This document shows positions 48,996-56,507 of a stretch of 64,000 nt of DNA, in pieces. Under the pieces are notes generated by a model. It searched no databases, had not been told where the DNA came from, and was given only the letters and a program-made list of their open reading frames with translations. Numbering within the stretch: position 1 is the stretch's first letter; every line of letters begins with the position of its first letter. Origin of the DNA: Gemmatimonadota bacterium (GTDB lineage: Bacteria; Gemmatimonadota; Gemmatimonadetes; Gemmatimonadales; GWC2-71-9). The stretch lies in contig JADKJZ010000005.1 in assembly GCA_016720805.1 (NCBI GenBank), positions 62,001 to 126,000 of the forward strand. The letters are read 5' to 3'. A program made the position numbers and the translations under genes.

Positions 48996-49916
48996 ATGCG
49001 TCGCGCCGCGTCCCTTGCCGTCCTGCTGGCCCTTGCTGCTGCCCCGGCCGCAGCGGCCCAGAGCAACCCGTTCAAGCTCCCGATCCGCTCCCTCCCGGCC
49101 TACACCGTCGAGTACAGCTACGGCGGCGACATGACCGGCAGCGGACGTTCCACGTCGGGCGGCGACAAGATGGCGTCGCGCTCGACCATGACCGGGAAGT
49201 TCTTCGGCAAGAGCGCCACCACGACCAGTTGGTCGCTCACCGACCCCGAAGTGATCTGGAACGCCGATCTCGACAAGAAGAAGGGGACCAAGATGGTCAA
49301 CCCGCTGCCGAGCATGGCGAAGGCGTATGACGAGCTCGATGGGGCAGGGAAGGCGCGCTTCCAGGAGAACATCCAGTCGATGGCGGCGTTCGTGACGCGC
49401 GCACTGCCGGGCACGCCGTTCGAGGGGAAGTCGGCCGGCACGAAGACGATTGCGGGGGAGACCTGCACCGTGAAGCAGTTCGGCGCGTTCACCTTCTGCA
49501 CCATGGACAAGGCGCCGGTCGCGCTCTACAGCGCGGGGTCGATGCTCTGCGTGAACTTCGAGCAGACCGCCACCAGCGTGACGCGTACCACCGATGCAAC
49601 GCTCTTCGAACCGCCCGCGGGCATCAAGTGGACCGAGGACCTTGATCGGGTGCGCGCCGATTCCTCCGCCCGCGCCTGGATTCAGCAGCTGGCATCGAAG
49701 GAGCTGGCCGACTCGCTCGCCGCGGCGAAGACTAAGGCGAAGGAAGCCGGTGCCGGCGAAGGCGAGATGACCCCCGAGCAGCAGAAGCAGATGTGCGACG
49801 CCCTCAAGAACTTCGACCTCGGCAAGGCGATGTCGAACGCCTTCAAGAACGCGATGGCCGACGCCGGCAAGAACGCCCTGAAGAGCGGGCTCCGCGGGCT
49901 GATCAAGCGGCCGTGA
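48996..49916 (+). CDS. exported protein of unknown function
   Basis: A 306-residue protein with signal MRRAASLAVLLALAAAPAAAAQ. The mature part is polar, with Cys residues in FCTMDK, MLCVNF and KQMCDALKNF and a helical C-terminal segment. The frame opens earlier, but the ATG at 48996 starts the signal. It overlaps the thioesterase gene by GTGA. I recognise no family. Confidence 0.7.
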   Translation: MRRAASLAVLLALAAAPAAAAQSNPFKLPIRSLPAYTVEYSYGGDMTGSGRSTSGGDKMASRSTMTGKFFGKSATTTSWSLTDPEVIWNADLDKKKGTKMVNPLPSMAKAYDELDGAGKARFQENIQSMAAFVTRALPGTPFEGKSAGTKTIAGETCTVKQFGAFTFCTMDKAPVALYSAGSMLCVNFEQTATSVTRTTDATLFEPPAGIKWTEDLDRVRADSSARAWIQQLASKELADSLAAAKTKAKEAGAGEGEMTPEQQKQMCDALKNFDLGKAMSNAFKNAMADAGKNALKSGLRGLIKRP

Positions 49917-50368
49917 GCCACGACGCCCTCGACGCGCTCCGGCGGGTCTGGCAGGAAGAACTGCCGATCACCGGGGCGCTCGGGATCGCGGTCGTCTCGG
50001 CGCCGCCGGGCGCGCTGGTCCTGCAGATGCCGCTGGCCCCCAATCGCAACCACAAGGGAACCGCATTCGCCGGTTCCCTTTCGGCGTTGACGACGCTCGC
50101 GGGCTGGAGTCTGCTCTGGCTGGCGCTCCGCGAGGCGGGCGACCATGCCCACGTGGTGATCCAGGACTCGACCATGCGCTACCTGCGGCCGGTGCATAGC
50201 GACGCCTTGGCGACCGCCGAGGCACCGGGCGTTGCAGCGATGAACCATTTTTGGGCGGCGCTGCGCCGGCATGGCCGGGGGCGGGTGACCGTCCAGGTCG
50301 TGGTGCGGGACGCCGCCGGGGTGGAGGTGGCGGCCATGACGGGGCGGTACGTGGTGGTGCGGGCGTAG
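49913..50368 (+). CDS. YiiD_C-like hotdog thioesterase
   Basis: A 151-residue hotdog-fold protein starting at GTG 49913, which overlaps the stop of the previous gene. The motif NRNHKGTAFAGSLSALTTLAGWSLLWLAL and the strands around VIQDSTMRYLRPV match the YiiD C-terminal thioesterase family, which hydrolyses acyl-CoA or related thioesters. A palindrome repeat begins just after its stop. Confidence 0.8.
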   Translation: MSHDALDALRRVWQEELPITGALGIAVVSAPPGALVLQMPLAPNRNHKGTAFAGSLSALTTLAGWSLLWLALREAGDHAHVVIQDSTMRYLRPVHSDALATAEAPGVAAMNHFWAALRRHGRGRVTVQVVVRDAAGVEVAAMTGRYVVVRA

Positions 50369-50456
50369 GGGCGACGCATGCGTCGCCCTTACACATGGGG
50401 ATATCTGCCTGGTCGGGCTGGTGTCGATGTGTGTTCGGGCGACGCACGCGTCGCCC
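50369..50456. repeat. two palindrome-family copies between thioesterase and ClpP genes
   Basis: One perfect ACGCATGCGT copy (50369-50388) with the same TTACACATGG flank as at 15268, and one copy with an ACGCACGCGT centre (50437-50456). Confidence 0.75.
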
Positions 50457-50563
50457 GGCCCCCCGTGCCCCTGCCGCCCGCGCCGCGACGCGGCTAGGGT
50501 TCAGCGATTCTGCGGGGTGCGTCCCACCCTGCCCGGCAGCACTCCTACCATGATGTGAATCCC

Positions 50564-51166
50564 ATGGCCGATACCGAGACCCCCGAGACCCCCGAGACGC
50601 CCGAAGCGGCGGCTGCCGCGAGCGCACCGATCGCCCAGCGCCTCTTCGACGCCCGCACCATCATCATTTCGGGCGAGATCACGCAGAAGTTGGCCGCCCG
50701 CGTGATGGCCGAGCTGCTGGCGCTCTCGGCCGCCTCGGCCACCGAGCCGATCACCATCTATATCAATTCGCAGGGTGGCCACGTCGAGGCGGGCGACACC
50801 ATCCACGACATGATCCGCTTCGTGACCCCGCAGATCCGGATGGTCGGCACCGGCTGGGTCGCCAGCGCCGGCGCCCTGATCTTCGTCTCGGTCCCGGTCA
50901 CCCAGCGCTACTGCCTCCCCAACACCCGCTTCCTGCTGCACCAGCCGGCCGGCGGCGCGGGCGGCACCGCCTCCGACATCGCCATCGAGGCGCGCGAGAT
51001 CGTCAAGATGCGCGAGCGGCTCAACCTGATCTTCGCGCGCGAGACCGGGCAGCCGGTCTCCCGGATCGAGGACGACACCCACCGCAACTTCTGGCTCGGC
51101 GCCGAGGAAGCGAAGGCCTACGGCCTGGTGGGGAGCATCATCGGGAAGGCCACGGAACTCCCCTAA
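50564..51166 (+). CDS. ClpP family ATP-dependent protease subunit
   Basis: A 200-residue protein. The Ser-His-Asp set can be placed in GWVASAGALIFVS (Ser), RFLLHQPAGG (His) and DDTHRNFWL (Asp), matching ClpP. A Pro/Ala/Glu-rich N-terminal extension of ~25 residues (ETPETPETPEAAAAA) is unusual, since N-terminal residues normally contact the ATPase. A GTG at 50555 is an alternative start. The oligomeric state cannot be read from sequence. Confidence 0.9.
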   Translation: MADTETPETPETPEAAAAASAPIAQRLFDARTIIISGEITQKLAARVMAELLALSAASATEPITIYINSQGGHVEAGDTIHDMIRFVTPQIRMVGTGWVASAGALIFVSVPVTQRYCLPNTRFLLHQPAGGAGGTASDIAIEAREIVKMRERLNLIFARETGQPVSRIEDDTHRNFWLGAEEAKAYGLVGSIIGKATELP

Positions 51167-51188
51167 GCGGGCGGATCGCCGGAGGTAC

Positions 51189-51208
51189 GGGCGCAGCATG
51201 CTGCGCCC
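51189..51208. repeat. palindrome-family copy (GCAGCATGCTGC centre)
   Basis: A perfect 20-bp copy between the ClpP gene and the next small gene, flanked by CATACCCATCGG. Confidence 0.7.
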
Positions 51209-51294
51209 ATACCCATCGGGATCCTCGCGCGGCGTTGAGATTGCGGCTTTGGGCCCCGGGCGGTACACTCTCCGCCCCGTTCCCGAGGATCTCG

Positions 51295-51606
51295 ATGTCC
51301 AGTTGCCGCCTCTCCGGTGTCGTCCGCGACCCGAGTGGCTCCCCCGTCCGCAGCGCCCTGGTGGTCCTCCTCCCCACCGGGGTGGGGACGGTCACGGGCG
51401 TGGGCGGGGAATTCGCCTTGCACCTCCCACCCGGGCGATTCCGGTTGCAGGTCCAGGCCGCCGGCTACAAGTGGGAAGAGAGCGAGGAGTTGCACCTGAG
51501 CCGCGGCGCCGTCGTGCGGCAGGAAATCGTCCTCACGCCCCGCCATCCCGCCGCCAATCTGCGCCCCTGGCGCGAACGACTCGGCCCCCGCGCCTCGCTG
51601 CGCTGA
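51295..51606 (+). CDS. carboxypeptidase-regulatory-like domain protein
   Basis: A 103-residue protein forming one Ig-like carboxypeptidase-regulatory domain: LSGVVRDPSGSPVRSALVVLLPTGVGTVTGVGGEFALHLPPGRFRLQVQAAGY, then VRQEIVLTP. There is no signal peptide from the ATG at 51295, so it may be cytosolic or the signal may be unrecognised. Function unknown. Confidence 0.72.
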   Translation: MSSCRLSGVVRDPSGSPVRSALVVLLPTGVGTVTGVGGEFALHLPPGRFRLQVQAAGYKWEESEELHLSRGAVVRQEIVLTPRHPAANLRPWRERLGPRASLR

Positions 51607-51636
51607 CCACCCGCGCGCGCTGGACGGCACTCGCCC

Positions 51637-51642
51637 TATCTT
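51637..51642 (+). promoter_or_regulatory. -10-like TATCTT element
   Basis: TATCTT lies 43 nt before the ATG at 51686. It belongs to the TAnnTT set. The -35 is weak. Confidence 0.3.
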
Positions 51643-51685
51643 TCCCGACATTGTCCCACCCCACCCCCATGCTCCAGAGGCCGTG

Positions 51686-52291
51686 ATGCGCGCGTCCGCT
51701 CTCCTGCTGCTCCCGATGCTGGCCCTTCCGCTCGCCGCCCAGACCCCGGCGGCCCCCGCGGCGCCAGTCGTGATCCCGCCCGCTGCGGAGCAGATCGCCA
51801 AGGCGGTCCTGCCGCTGCCCGCCGAGTTCCGCGCCGATGCCTCGGTCCTCGGGTACAACGCGGCCGGCGACCTCGTGTCGCTGCGCAAGGGCACCGGCGG
51901 CATGCTCTGCCTCGCCGATGATCCGAAGGATGCCGATTACCATGGCGCCTGCTACCAGAAGTCGCTCGAGCCGTTCATGGCGCGCGGCCGCGCGCTCCGC
52001 GCCAAGGGGGTGAAGGGCGGCGAAGTGGACTCAGTGCGCTTTAAGGAAGTGAAGAGCGGCAAGTTGCCGATGCCGAAGGCCGGCGCGCTCTGGCAGCTCT
52101 TCGGGCCGCACAGCGGCGTCGACGCGGCGGCCGGCACCTACACCAAGGAAGTCCGCGCGCTGTACGTGATCTACATGCCGTTCGCGACGCCGGCGAGCAC
52201 CGGCATTCCGTCGAAGGGCGCGCCCGGCATGCCGTGGCTGATGTTCCCCGGGACGCCGAAGGCGCACATCATGTTGACGCCGACGATGTAA
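51686..52291 (+). CDS. exported protein of unknown function
   Basis: A 201-residue protein with signal MRASALLLLPMLALPLAAQ. It has two Cys (MLCLADDPKDADYHGACYQ) that could form a disulfide and a C-terminal block GTPKAHIMLTPTM. No family recognised. Confidence 0.7.
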   Translation: MRASALLLLPMLALPLAAQTPAAPAAPVVIPPAAEQIAKAVLPLPAEFRADASVLGYNAAGDLVSLRKGTGGMLCLADDPKDADYHGACYQKSLEPFMARGRALRAKGVKGGEVDSVRFKEVKSGKLPMPKAGALWQLFGPHSGVDAAAGTYTKEVRALYVIYMPFATPASTGIPSKGAPGMPWLMFPGTPKAHIMLTPTM

Positions 52292-52296
52292 GGACA

Positions 52297-52353
52297 CGGT
52301 GACCCGGCACAGCGAACCGTGGATACGCCGGGTCACTCGGTCACTGATCACCG
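52297..52353. repeat. GTCAC-type inverted repeat
   Basis: CGGTGACCCGGC (52297-52308) pairs with GCCGGGTCACTCGG (from 52327). The right arm holds three TCAC words, with 7- and 8-nt spacing. It lies between two plus-strand genes. Confidence 0.55.
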
Positions 52354-52367
52354 TTCGCCTTTCTCCG

Positions 52368-52928
52368 ATGCATCCAGATCTCACCATCGTCACCAACCAA
52401 CTCCTCGCCGCGCAGGCGGAGATCCATCGTCTCGCCGCGTCGGTCGACGAAACCACCTGGGTGACCCGCCCCGCGCCGACGTCGTGGTCGATGAGCGAGT
52501 GCGTCGGGCACCTGACGCTGACCACGGAAGCCTTCCTGCCGGCGATGCGCGAGCAGTTGCAGCGGCCGGAATCGCGCGCGCGGCGCGCCCCGGCACGGAT
52601 GCGGCGATCGTTCCTCGCGTGGATGCTCTGTCGGGCACTTGAACCGCCGGCGCGCCAGAAGTATCCGACGATCGCCGCGTTCGTCCCCGACGAAGCGATG
52701 CCGAAGGCGGAGACGCTGGCCGAGTATGATCGTTCGCAGGAGGCATTGCTCGCGATGATCCGGTTGGGTGACGGCATCGACCTGACCCGCATCGAGCTGG
52801 TGTCGCCGTTCGATTCGCGGTTGCATTACTCGTTCTTCTCCGCGCTGCACATCGAGGCGGCCCACGCGCGCCGTCACATCTGGCAAGCCAACAAGGCCCG
52901 CGAGCGGCTTGGCGCGAAGGTGTCCTGA
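52368..52928 (+). CDS. DinB family protein
   Basis: A 186-residue DinB-superfamily protein. The metal-site pattern is visible as a His near the start of a helix (SWSMSECVGHLTLTTEAF) and the paired HIEAAHARRHIWQ near the C-terminus. The ATG at 52368 is preferred; the frame upstream is repeat. The stop overlaps the start of a second DinB gene by one base. Confidence 0.85.
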   Translation: MHPDLTIVTNQLLAAQAEIHRLAASVDETTWVTRPAPTSWSMSECVGHLTLTTEAFLPAMREQLQRPESRARRAPARMRRSFLAWMLCRALEPPARQKYPTIAAFVPDEAMPKAETLAEYDRSQEALLAMIRLGDGIDLTRIELVSPFDSRLHYSFFSALHIEAAHARRHIWQANKARERLGAKVS

Positions 52929-53434
52929 TGATGATCGATGCCATCCGGCGCTGCGTGCGCCGCGACCTCGACACCCTGGCGGCCGAACTCGCCGCCTATC
53001 CCGATGACGCCGCCATGTGGGCGCTCCCCGCCGGCGCACCGAACAGTGCCGGAACGCTCACGCTGCATCTCGCCGGCAACCTGCGCCATTTCATCGGGGC
53101 CACGTTGGGTGACACCGGCTATGTCCGCGATCGGGAGCGCGAATTCTCCACCCGCGATGTCCCGCGCGAGGAGCTGTTCACGCTGATCACCACGACGCGG
53201 ACCGAGGTCGACGCGACCCTCGCCGCGCTCGATCCCGCCTTCGTCGACGTGCCGTATCCGCTGCCGCTCCCCTTCTCCGATCCGACACAGGGCCATGTGA
53301 TCCCCACCGGCCGCTTCCTGGTGCATCTCGCCACCCACCTCGCCTATCACCTCGGGCAGGTCGACTTCCATCGGCGGCTCAGCACCGGAAACGGCGCGAG
53401 CGTTGGCAGCCAGGGGCTCTCCGCGCTCTTCTGA
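52928..53434 (+). CDS. DinB family protein (second of a tandem pair)
   Basis: A 168-residue protein with the DinB helices: TLTLHLAGNLRHFIG near the first helix and HLATHLAYHLGQVDFHRR at the last. Residue layout differs from the preceding DinB protein, so the two are diverged. Their coupled starts suggest one function. Confidence 0.85.
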   Translation: MMIDAIRRCVRRDLDTLAAELAAYPDDAAMWALPAGAPNSAGTLTLHLAGNLRHFIGATLGDTGYVRDREREFSTRDVPREELFTLITTTRTEVDATLAALDPAFVDVPYPLPLPFSDPTQGHVIPTGRFLVHLATHLAYHLGQVDFHRRLSTGNGASVGSQGLSALF

Positions 53435-53491
53435 CCGCGGGCTGGCGCTGAGGAGGGGACGATCACCCGACGCGTTGAATCGCCGCGGCGC

Positions 53492-53497
53492 TAGATT
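53492..53497 (+). promoter_or_regulatory. -10-like TAGATT element
   Basis: TAGATT lies 27 nt before the GTG at 53525. Confidence 0.3.
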
Positions 53498-53524
53498 TCC
53501 GATGTCCCTCACCGGAGCCCTGCC

Positions 53525-53806
53525 GTGGTCACCGCCGTCATCCTCTTCACCGTCGCCCGTGAACACATCAAGGAAGTCGCCGAGCAACTCGCGGCGATGC
53601 CTGAAGTGAGTGATGTCTTTTCCGTCGCGGGGAAGTTCGACCTCGTCGCGATCGTCCGCGTGCACGCCAACGAGGACCTCGCCGACCTGGTCACCGACCG
53701 GATGGTCCGGCTCACCGGCATCAAGGAGACCGAGACGCTGATCGCGTTCCGCGCCTATTCGCGGAAGGACATCGAGGCGGGGTTCTCGCTCGGCGCCGGA
53801 GATTGA
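53525..53806 (+). CDS. stand-alone Lrp/AsnC ligand-binding (RAM) domain protein
   Basis: A 93-residue protein starting at GTG. The entire length is the AsnC-type effector domain: VTAVILFTVAREHIKEVAEQLAAMPEVSDVFSVAGKFDLVAIVRV and IKETETLIAF. The DNA-binding helix-turn-helix of full Lrp/AsnC proteins is absent. Stand-alone RAM proteins may sense amino acids or modulate full-length partners. It precedes a CoA-transferase gene by 50 bp. Confidence 0.85.
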   Translation: MVTAVILFTVAREHIKEVAEQLAAMPEVSDVFSVAGKFDLVAIVRVHANEDLADLVTDRMVRLTGIKETETLIAFRAYSRKDIEAGFSLGAGD

Positions 53807-53844
53807 GTCATCGATCATCGATGATCGATCATCGATCATCGATA
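53807..53844. repeat. TCATCGA heptamer repeat
   Basis: Five tandem heptamers TCATCGA/TGATCGA with 7-nt period start just after the stop of the AsnC-domain gene. The sequence is nearly self-complementary, so it can fold on itself. Confidence 0.7.
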
Positions 53845-53856
53845 CGGAGATGTGTC

Positions 53857-55143
53857 GTGAATACAGGGTGGGAAGCACGCGCCGTCTCGGCGGACGAAGT
53901 GGTCCGGCAGCTGTCCAGTCACAGCAACGTCTTCCTGCACGGCGCCTCGGCGACGCCGACGGCACTGGTCGAGGCGATGACGGCGCGTGGTGACCTAGAG
54001 GGCGTGAAGTTGTGGCACCTGCACCTCGCGGGGCCGCTGCCATTCCTGGCGCCGCAGTATGCCGAGCAGTTCCGCTCGGTGTCGCTCTTCACCGGCGCGG
54101 CGTGTCGCGAGCCGGTGGCCGCCGGGCGCGCCGACTATGTCCCGATCTTCCTCTCCGATATTCCGTCGCTTTTCACCAGCGGTGACGTGCCGCTCGATGT
54201 CGCGATGGTGCAGCTCTCGCCGCCCGACGCGCATGGCTTCTGCACCCTCGGCCCGTCGGTCGACACGGCGCGTGCCGCCGTCGATTCCGCGCGGATCGTG
54301 ATCGCCGAGATCAATCGGCAGATGCCGCGGACGCACGGCAACGCGCTGGTGCCGCTGTCGCGCCTGAGCGCGTTCACGATCACCGATCGGCCGCTGCACG
54401 AGCACGCGCCCGACACGGAGAATCCGGTCACGGCGCAGATCGGCGAATTGATCGCCGACCTCGTCGGTGACGGCGCCACGCTGCAGATGGGGATCGGTGC
54501 GATTCCCGACGCCGTGCTCGCGCGGCTCTTCGGCAAGCACGATCTGGGCGTGCACACGGAGATGTTCTCCGACCGGCTGGTCGACCTGGTCGAGGCCGGC
54601 GTGATCACCAATCGATTCAAGCCAACGCAGACCGGGCGGATCTCGACCTCCTTCGTCACCGGGACGCGGCGGCTCTTCGACTTCATCGATGACAATCCGC
54701 TGGTGCACTTCCACGGCTGCGACTGGACCAACGACACCCAGCTGATCTGCAAGATGCCGGGGATGACCGCCATCAACTCGGCCATTCAGGTCGACCTGAC
54801 CGGCCAGGTGAATGCCGATTCGATGGGGCACCGGATCTATTCCGGGATCGGTGGGCAGATGGACTTCATCCGGGGGGCGGCCCGCGCGCCGCATGGCAAG
54901 GCGATCATCGCCCTGCCGGCGACGGCGGCCGGCGGAACGGTCTCGCGGATTGCGGCCGAGCTGAGCCCGGGGGCCGGGGTGGTCACCACTCGGGGGCACG
55001 TCCACTGGGTCGTGACCGAGTTCGGGGCGGTGAACCTCCACGGCAAGACCCTCCGGGAGCGGGGGGAGCTGCTCATTTCGATCGCCCACCCCGATTTCCG
55101 GGCCGACCTGCTGGCGGCGCACCGGAGTAGGGTGGCGGGGTAG
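53857..55143 (+). CDS. acetyl-CoA hydrolase/transferase family protein
   Basis: A 428-residue CoA-transferase. The catalytic Glu is predicted in GVHTEMFSDRLVDLVEAG, and glycine-rich CoA-binding loops include HGASATPTALVEAM and GIGGQMDFIRGAARAPHGKAI. It is closest in layout to 4-hydroxybutyrate or acetate CoA-transferases; the exact acyl substrate is unclear. The GTG at 53857 after a GGAG ribosome site is chosen; upstream frame is heptamer repeat. Confidence 0.85.
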   Translation: MNTGWEARAVSADEVVRQLSSHSNVFLHGASATPTALVEAMTARGDLEGVKLWHLHLAGPLPFLAPQYAEQFRSVSLFTGAACREPVAAGRADYVPIFLSDIPSLFTSGDVPLDVAMVQLSPPDAHGFCTLGPSVDTARAAVDSARIVIAEINRQMPRTHGNALVPLSRLSAFTITDRPLHEHAPDTENPVTAQIGELIADLVGDGATLQMGIGAIPDAVLARLFGKHDLGVHTEMFSDRLVDLVEAGVITNRFKPTQTGRISTSFVTGTRRLFDFIDDNPLVHFHGCDWTNDTQLICKMPGMTAINSAIQVDLTGQVNADSMGHRIYSGIGGQMDFIRGAARAPHGKAIIALPATAAGGTVSRIAAELSPGAGVVTTRGHVHWVVTEFGAVNLHGKTLRERGELLISIAHPDFRADLLAAHRSRVAG

Positions 55144-55148
55144 ACGCG

Positions 55149-55176
55149 TGACCAGTGACCAGTGACCAGTGACCAG
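55149..55176. repeat. TGACCAG heptamer tandem repeat
   Basis: Four perfect tandem TGACCAG copies with 7-nt period. No reverse-complement arm is seen nearby, so this locus may be a half element. Confidence 0.7.
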
Positions 55177-55227
55177 GTGGCCGCAGCCGCTGGCCGGCCC
55201 TGCCTTCCCCCAAGCCCCTCCGGATGC

Positions 55228-55233
55228 TACTTT
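55228..55233 (+). promoter_or_regulatory. -10-like TACTTT element before the tRNA gene
   Basis: TACTTT ends 12 nt before the tRNA 5' end, a normal promoter distance. Confidence 0.45.
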
Positions 55234-55245
55234 CCGCCCCGGTCC

Positions 55246-55318
55246 GGCCAGGTAGCTCAGTTGGTAGAGCACGTGACTGAAAATCACGGTGTCGGGGGTT
55301 CAATTCCCTCTCTGGCCA
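55246..55318 (+). tRNA. tRNA-Phe (GAA)
   Basis: A full cloverleaf can be read: acceptor GGCCAGG with TCTGGCC, D arm TAGCTCAGTTGGTAGAGC, anticodon stem CGTGA/TCACG with loop CTGAAAA (anticodon GAA at 55279-55281), and T arm GGGGGTTCAATTCCC. The 3' CCA is not encoded. A strong hairpin terminator follows. Confidence 0.97.
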
Positions 55319-55321
55319 CTG

Positions 55322-55349
55322 AACGGCACTCCTCTCGGGGGGTGCCGTT
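55322..55349 (+). terminator. Rho-independent-like terminator after tRNA-Phe
   Basis: AACGGCACTCC pairs with GGGGTGCCGTT around a TCTCGG loop, giving about 11 base pairs, followed by TTGTATT. The T-tract is short but present. Confidence 0.75.
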
Positions 55350-55656
55350 TGTATTCGAGAAGCGAACAGGCGAACGGCGCGATGACCTGTCCGACGATCG
55401 ACGGTCCCGATGATCGATCGCCCGGCGAGACGGGCCCAGGCCGGCCCGCCGACCCGCGGGGATTCCGCATTCCTGCGATGCATGCAGGGCCGCGCTGCGC
55501 CGCCCGGAGCCAGTCCGGGAGCCGGCCAACCCCTTGCCCAGCCTTCGGATATGCCCCCGTGACCAGTTTGGTATCGTCCTTGCCTTGCGGAGTGGTGAAC
55601 CGGACGGTAGCCTAGGGTCCGAAGCACGCCCCAACAATTCGACGAGTGTCTGGATT
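55350..55656. other. 307-bp spacer without a recognisable gene
   Basis: It begins with heptamer-like GAACAGGCGAACGGCG sequence and holds GATCGA-type words (55399-55420). The rest is GC-rich with no ribosome site or family-like ORF. It probably contains the promoter of the SH3b protein gene. Confidence 0.4.
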
Positions 55657-56406
55657 ATGTCTACCTCCGCCGCCTATCGGCGTCGGTGCACAGCCTGCGG
55701 CGCCACGGCGCTCGAGGTTGCGACCCGGTGTCCCCGCTGCAGTGAAGCGATGCCCAACCGCGATGACTGCGGCCAGCTGCTCAAGTTCTGGGGCTGCCGG
55801 GGCTGTCACACGCTCAATACACCGACCGACATCGCCTGTCAGCACTGCGCGGCACCGCGCGAAGCCGCCAACTCGCCCCGCCGTGTCATGCTCGGAATCG
55901 CCGCCGTCGCCGCCGTGGCCCTCTTCACCGTCGTCGGCGTGAAGAACTGGCCCGCCGCCCAGGCCGCCGCGAAGCTCGCCGCCACGACCCAGACACCGAC
56001 TGCCACACCCGCGGCATCGATCACCCCGCCGACTGCAGCGCCGATCACCACGCCGGTCGTCACCACGCCTGCGCCGCCACCACCCCCGCCGTCTGGCACC
56101 ATGATCGCCGCGATGCAGACGGAAACGCAGCAGACCATCGTCGCCGCGCCGCCGTCGGCCATCGCCGTGAGCGAAGTCGTCCGCACGTCACCACCGCAGA
56201 CCGACGTGCCGCCGTCGACCGCACTCGTCTCGGTGAAGTGGGTCAACGTCCGCACCGCCCCGATGCCCGGCGCCGCCATCCTCGGCGTCATCAAGCCGCA
56301 GACCACCGTCGTCGTCCTCGCCTCGCAAGACGGCTGGGTCCGCGTGAAGTCGGACTCGCTGACGGGGTGGGTGTATGGGCAGGGAGTGGCGGAGGCGAGA
56401 GGATGA
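55657..56406 (+). CDS. zinc-ribbon, membrane-anchored SH3b-domain protein
   Basis: A 249-residue protein. The N-terminal zinc ribbons are CTACGAT-like CTACGATALEVATRCPRC and CRGCHTLNTPTDIACQHC, each with two CxxC pairs. One transmembrane segment (VMLGIAAVAAVALFTVVGV) leads to a Pro/Thr-rich linker and a C-terminal bacterial SH3 domain (LVSVKWVNVRTAPMPGAAILGVIKPQTTVVVLASQDGWVRVK). It is a tail-type membrane protein with an envelope-facing SH3b, possibly peptidoglycan-binding. The stop lies in a heptamer hairpin arm. Confidence 0.8.
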   Translation: MSTSAAYRRRCTACGATALEVATRCPRCSEAMPNRDDCGQLLKFWGCRGCHTLNTPTDIACQHCAAPREAANSPRRVMLGIAAVAAVALFTVVGVKNWPAAQAAAKLAATTQTPTATPAASITPPTAAPITTPVVTTPAPPPPPPSGTMIAAMQTETQQTIVAAPPSAIAVSEVVRTSPPQTDVPPSTALVSVKWVNVRTAPMPGAAILGVIKPQTTVVVLASQDGWVRVKSDSLTGWVYGQGVAEARG

Positions 56407-56506
56407 TGGCTCGAAGAGAGAAGCGAAGCGGGGTGTCGACGGGAATCTCTCCGTGCAGCCACGCCGTTCGTTTATCCATCATCTATCATCCATCATCCAT
56501 CATCCC
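56398..56506. repeat. asymmetric ATGATGG/CCATCAT element
   Basis: A short left arm (GAGGATGATGG, 56398-56409) covers the SH3b stop. A long right arm (56471-56506) is five CATCATC-type heptamers reaching the galM end. The genes on each side converge. Confidence 0.6.
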
Positions 56507-56507
56507 A

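Noticed and set aside
55162..55413. ORF across the tRNA-Phe gene
   Set aside because: The reading frame runs through the tRNA and its terminator. Such ORFs are a common artefact.
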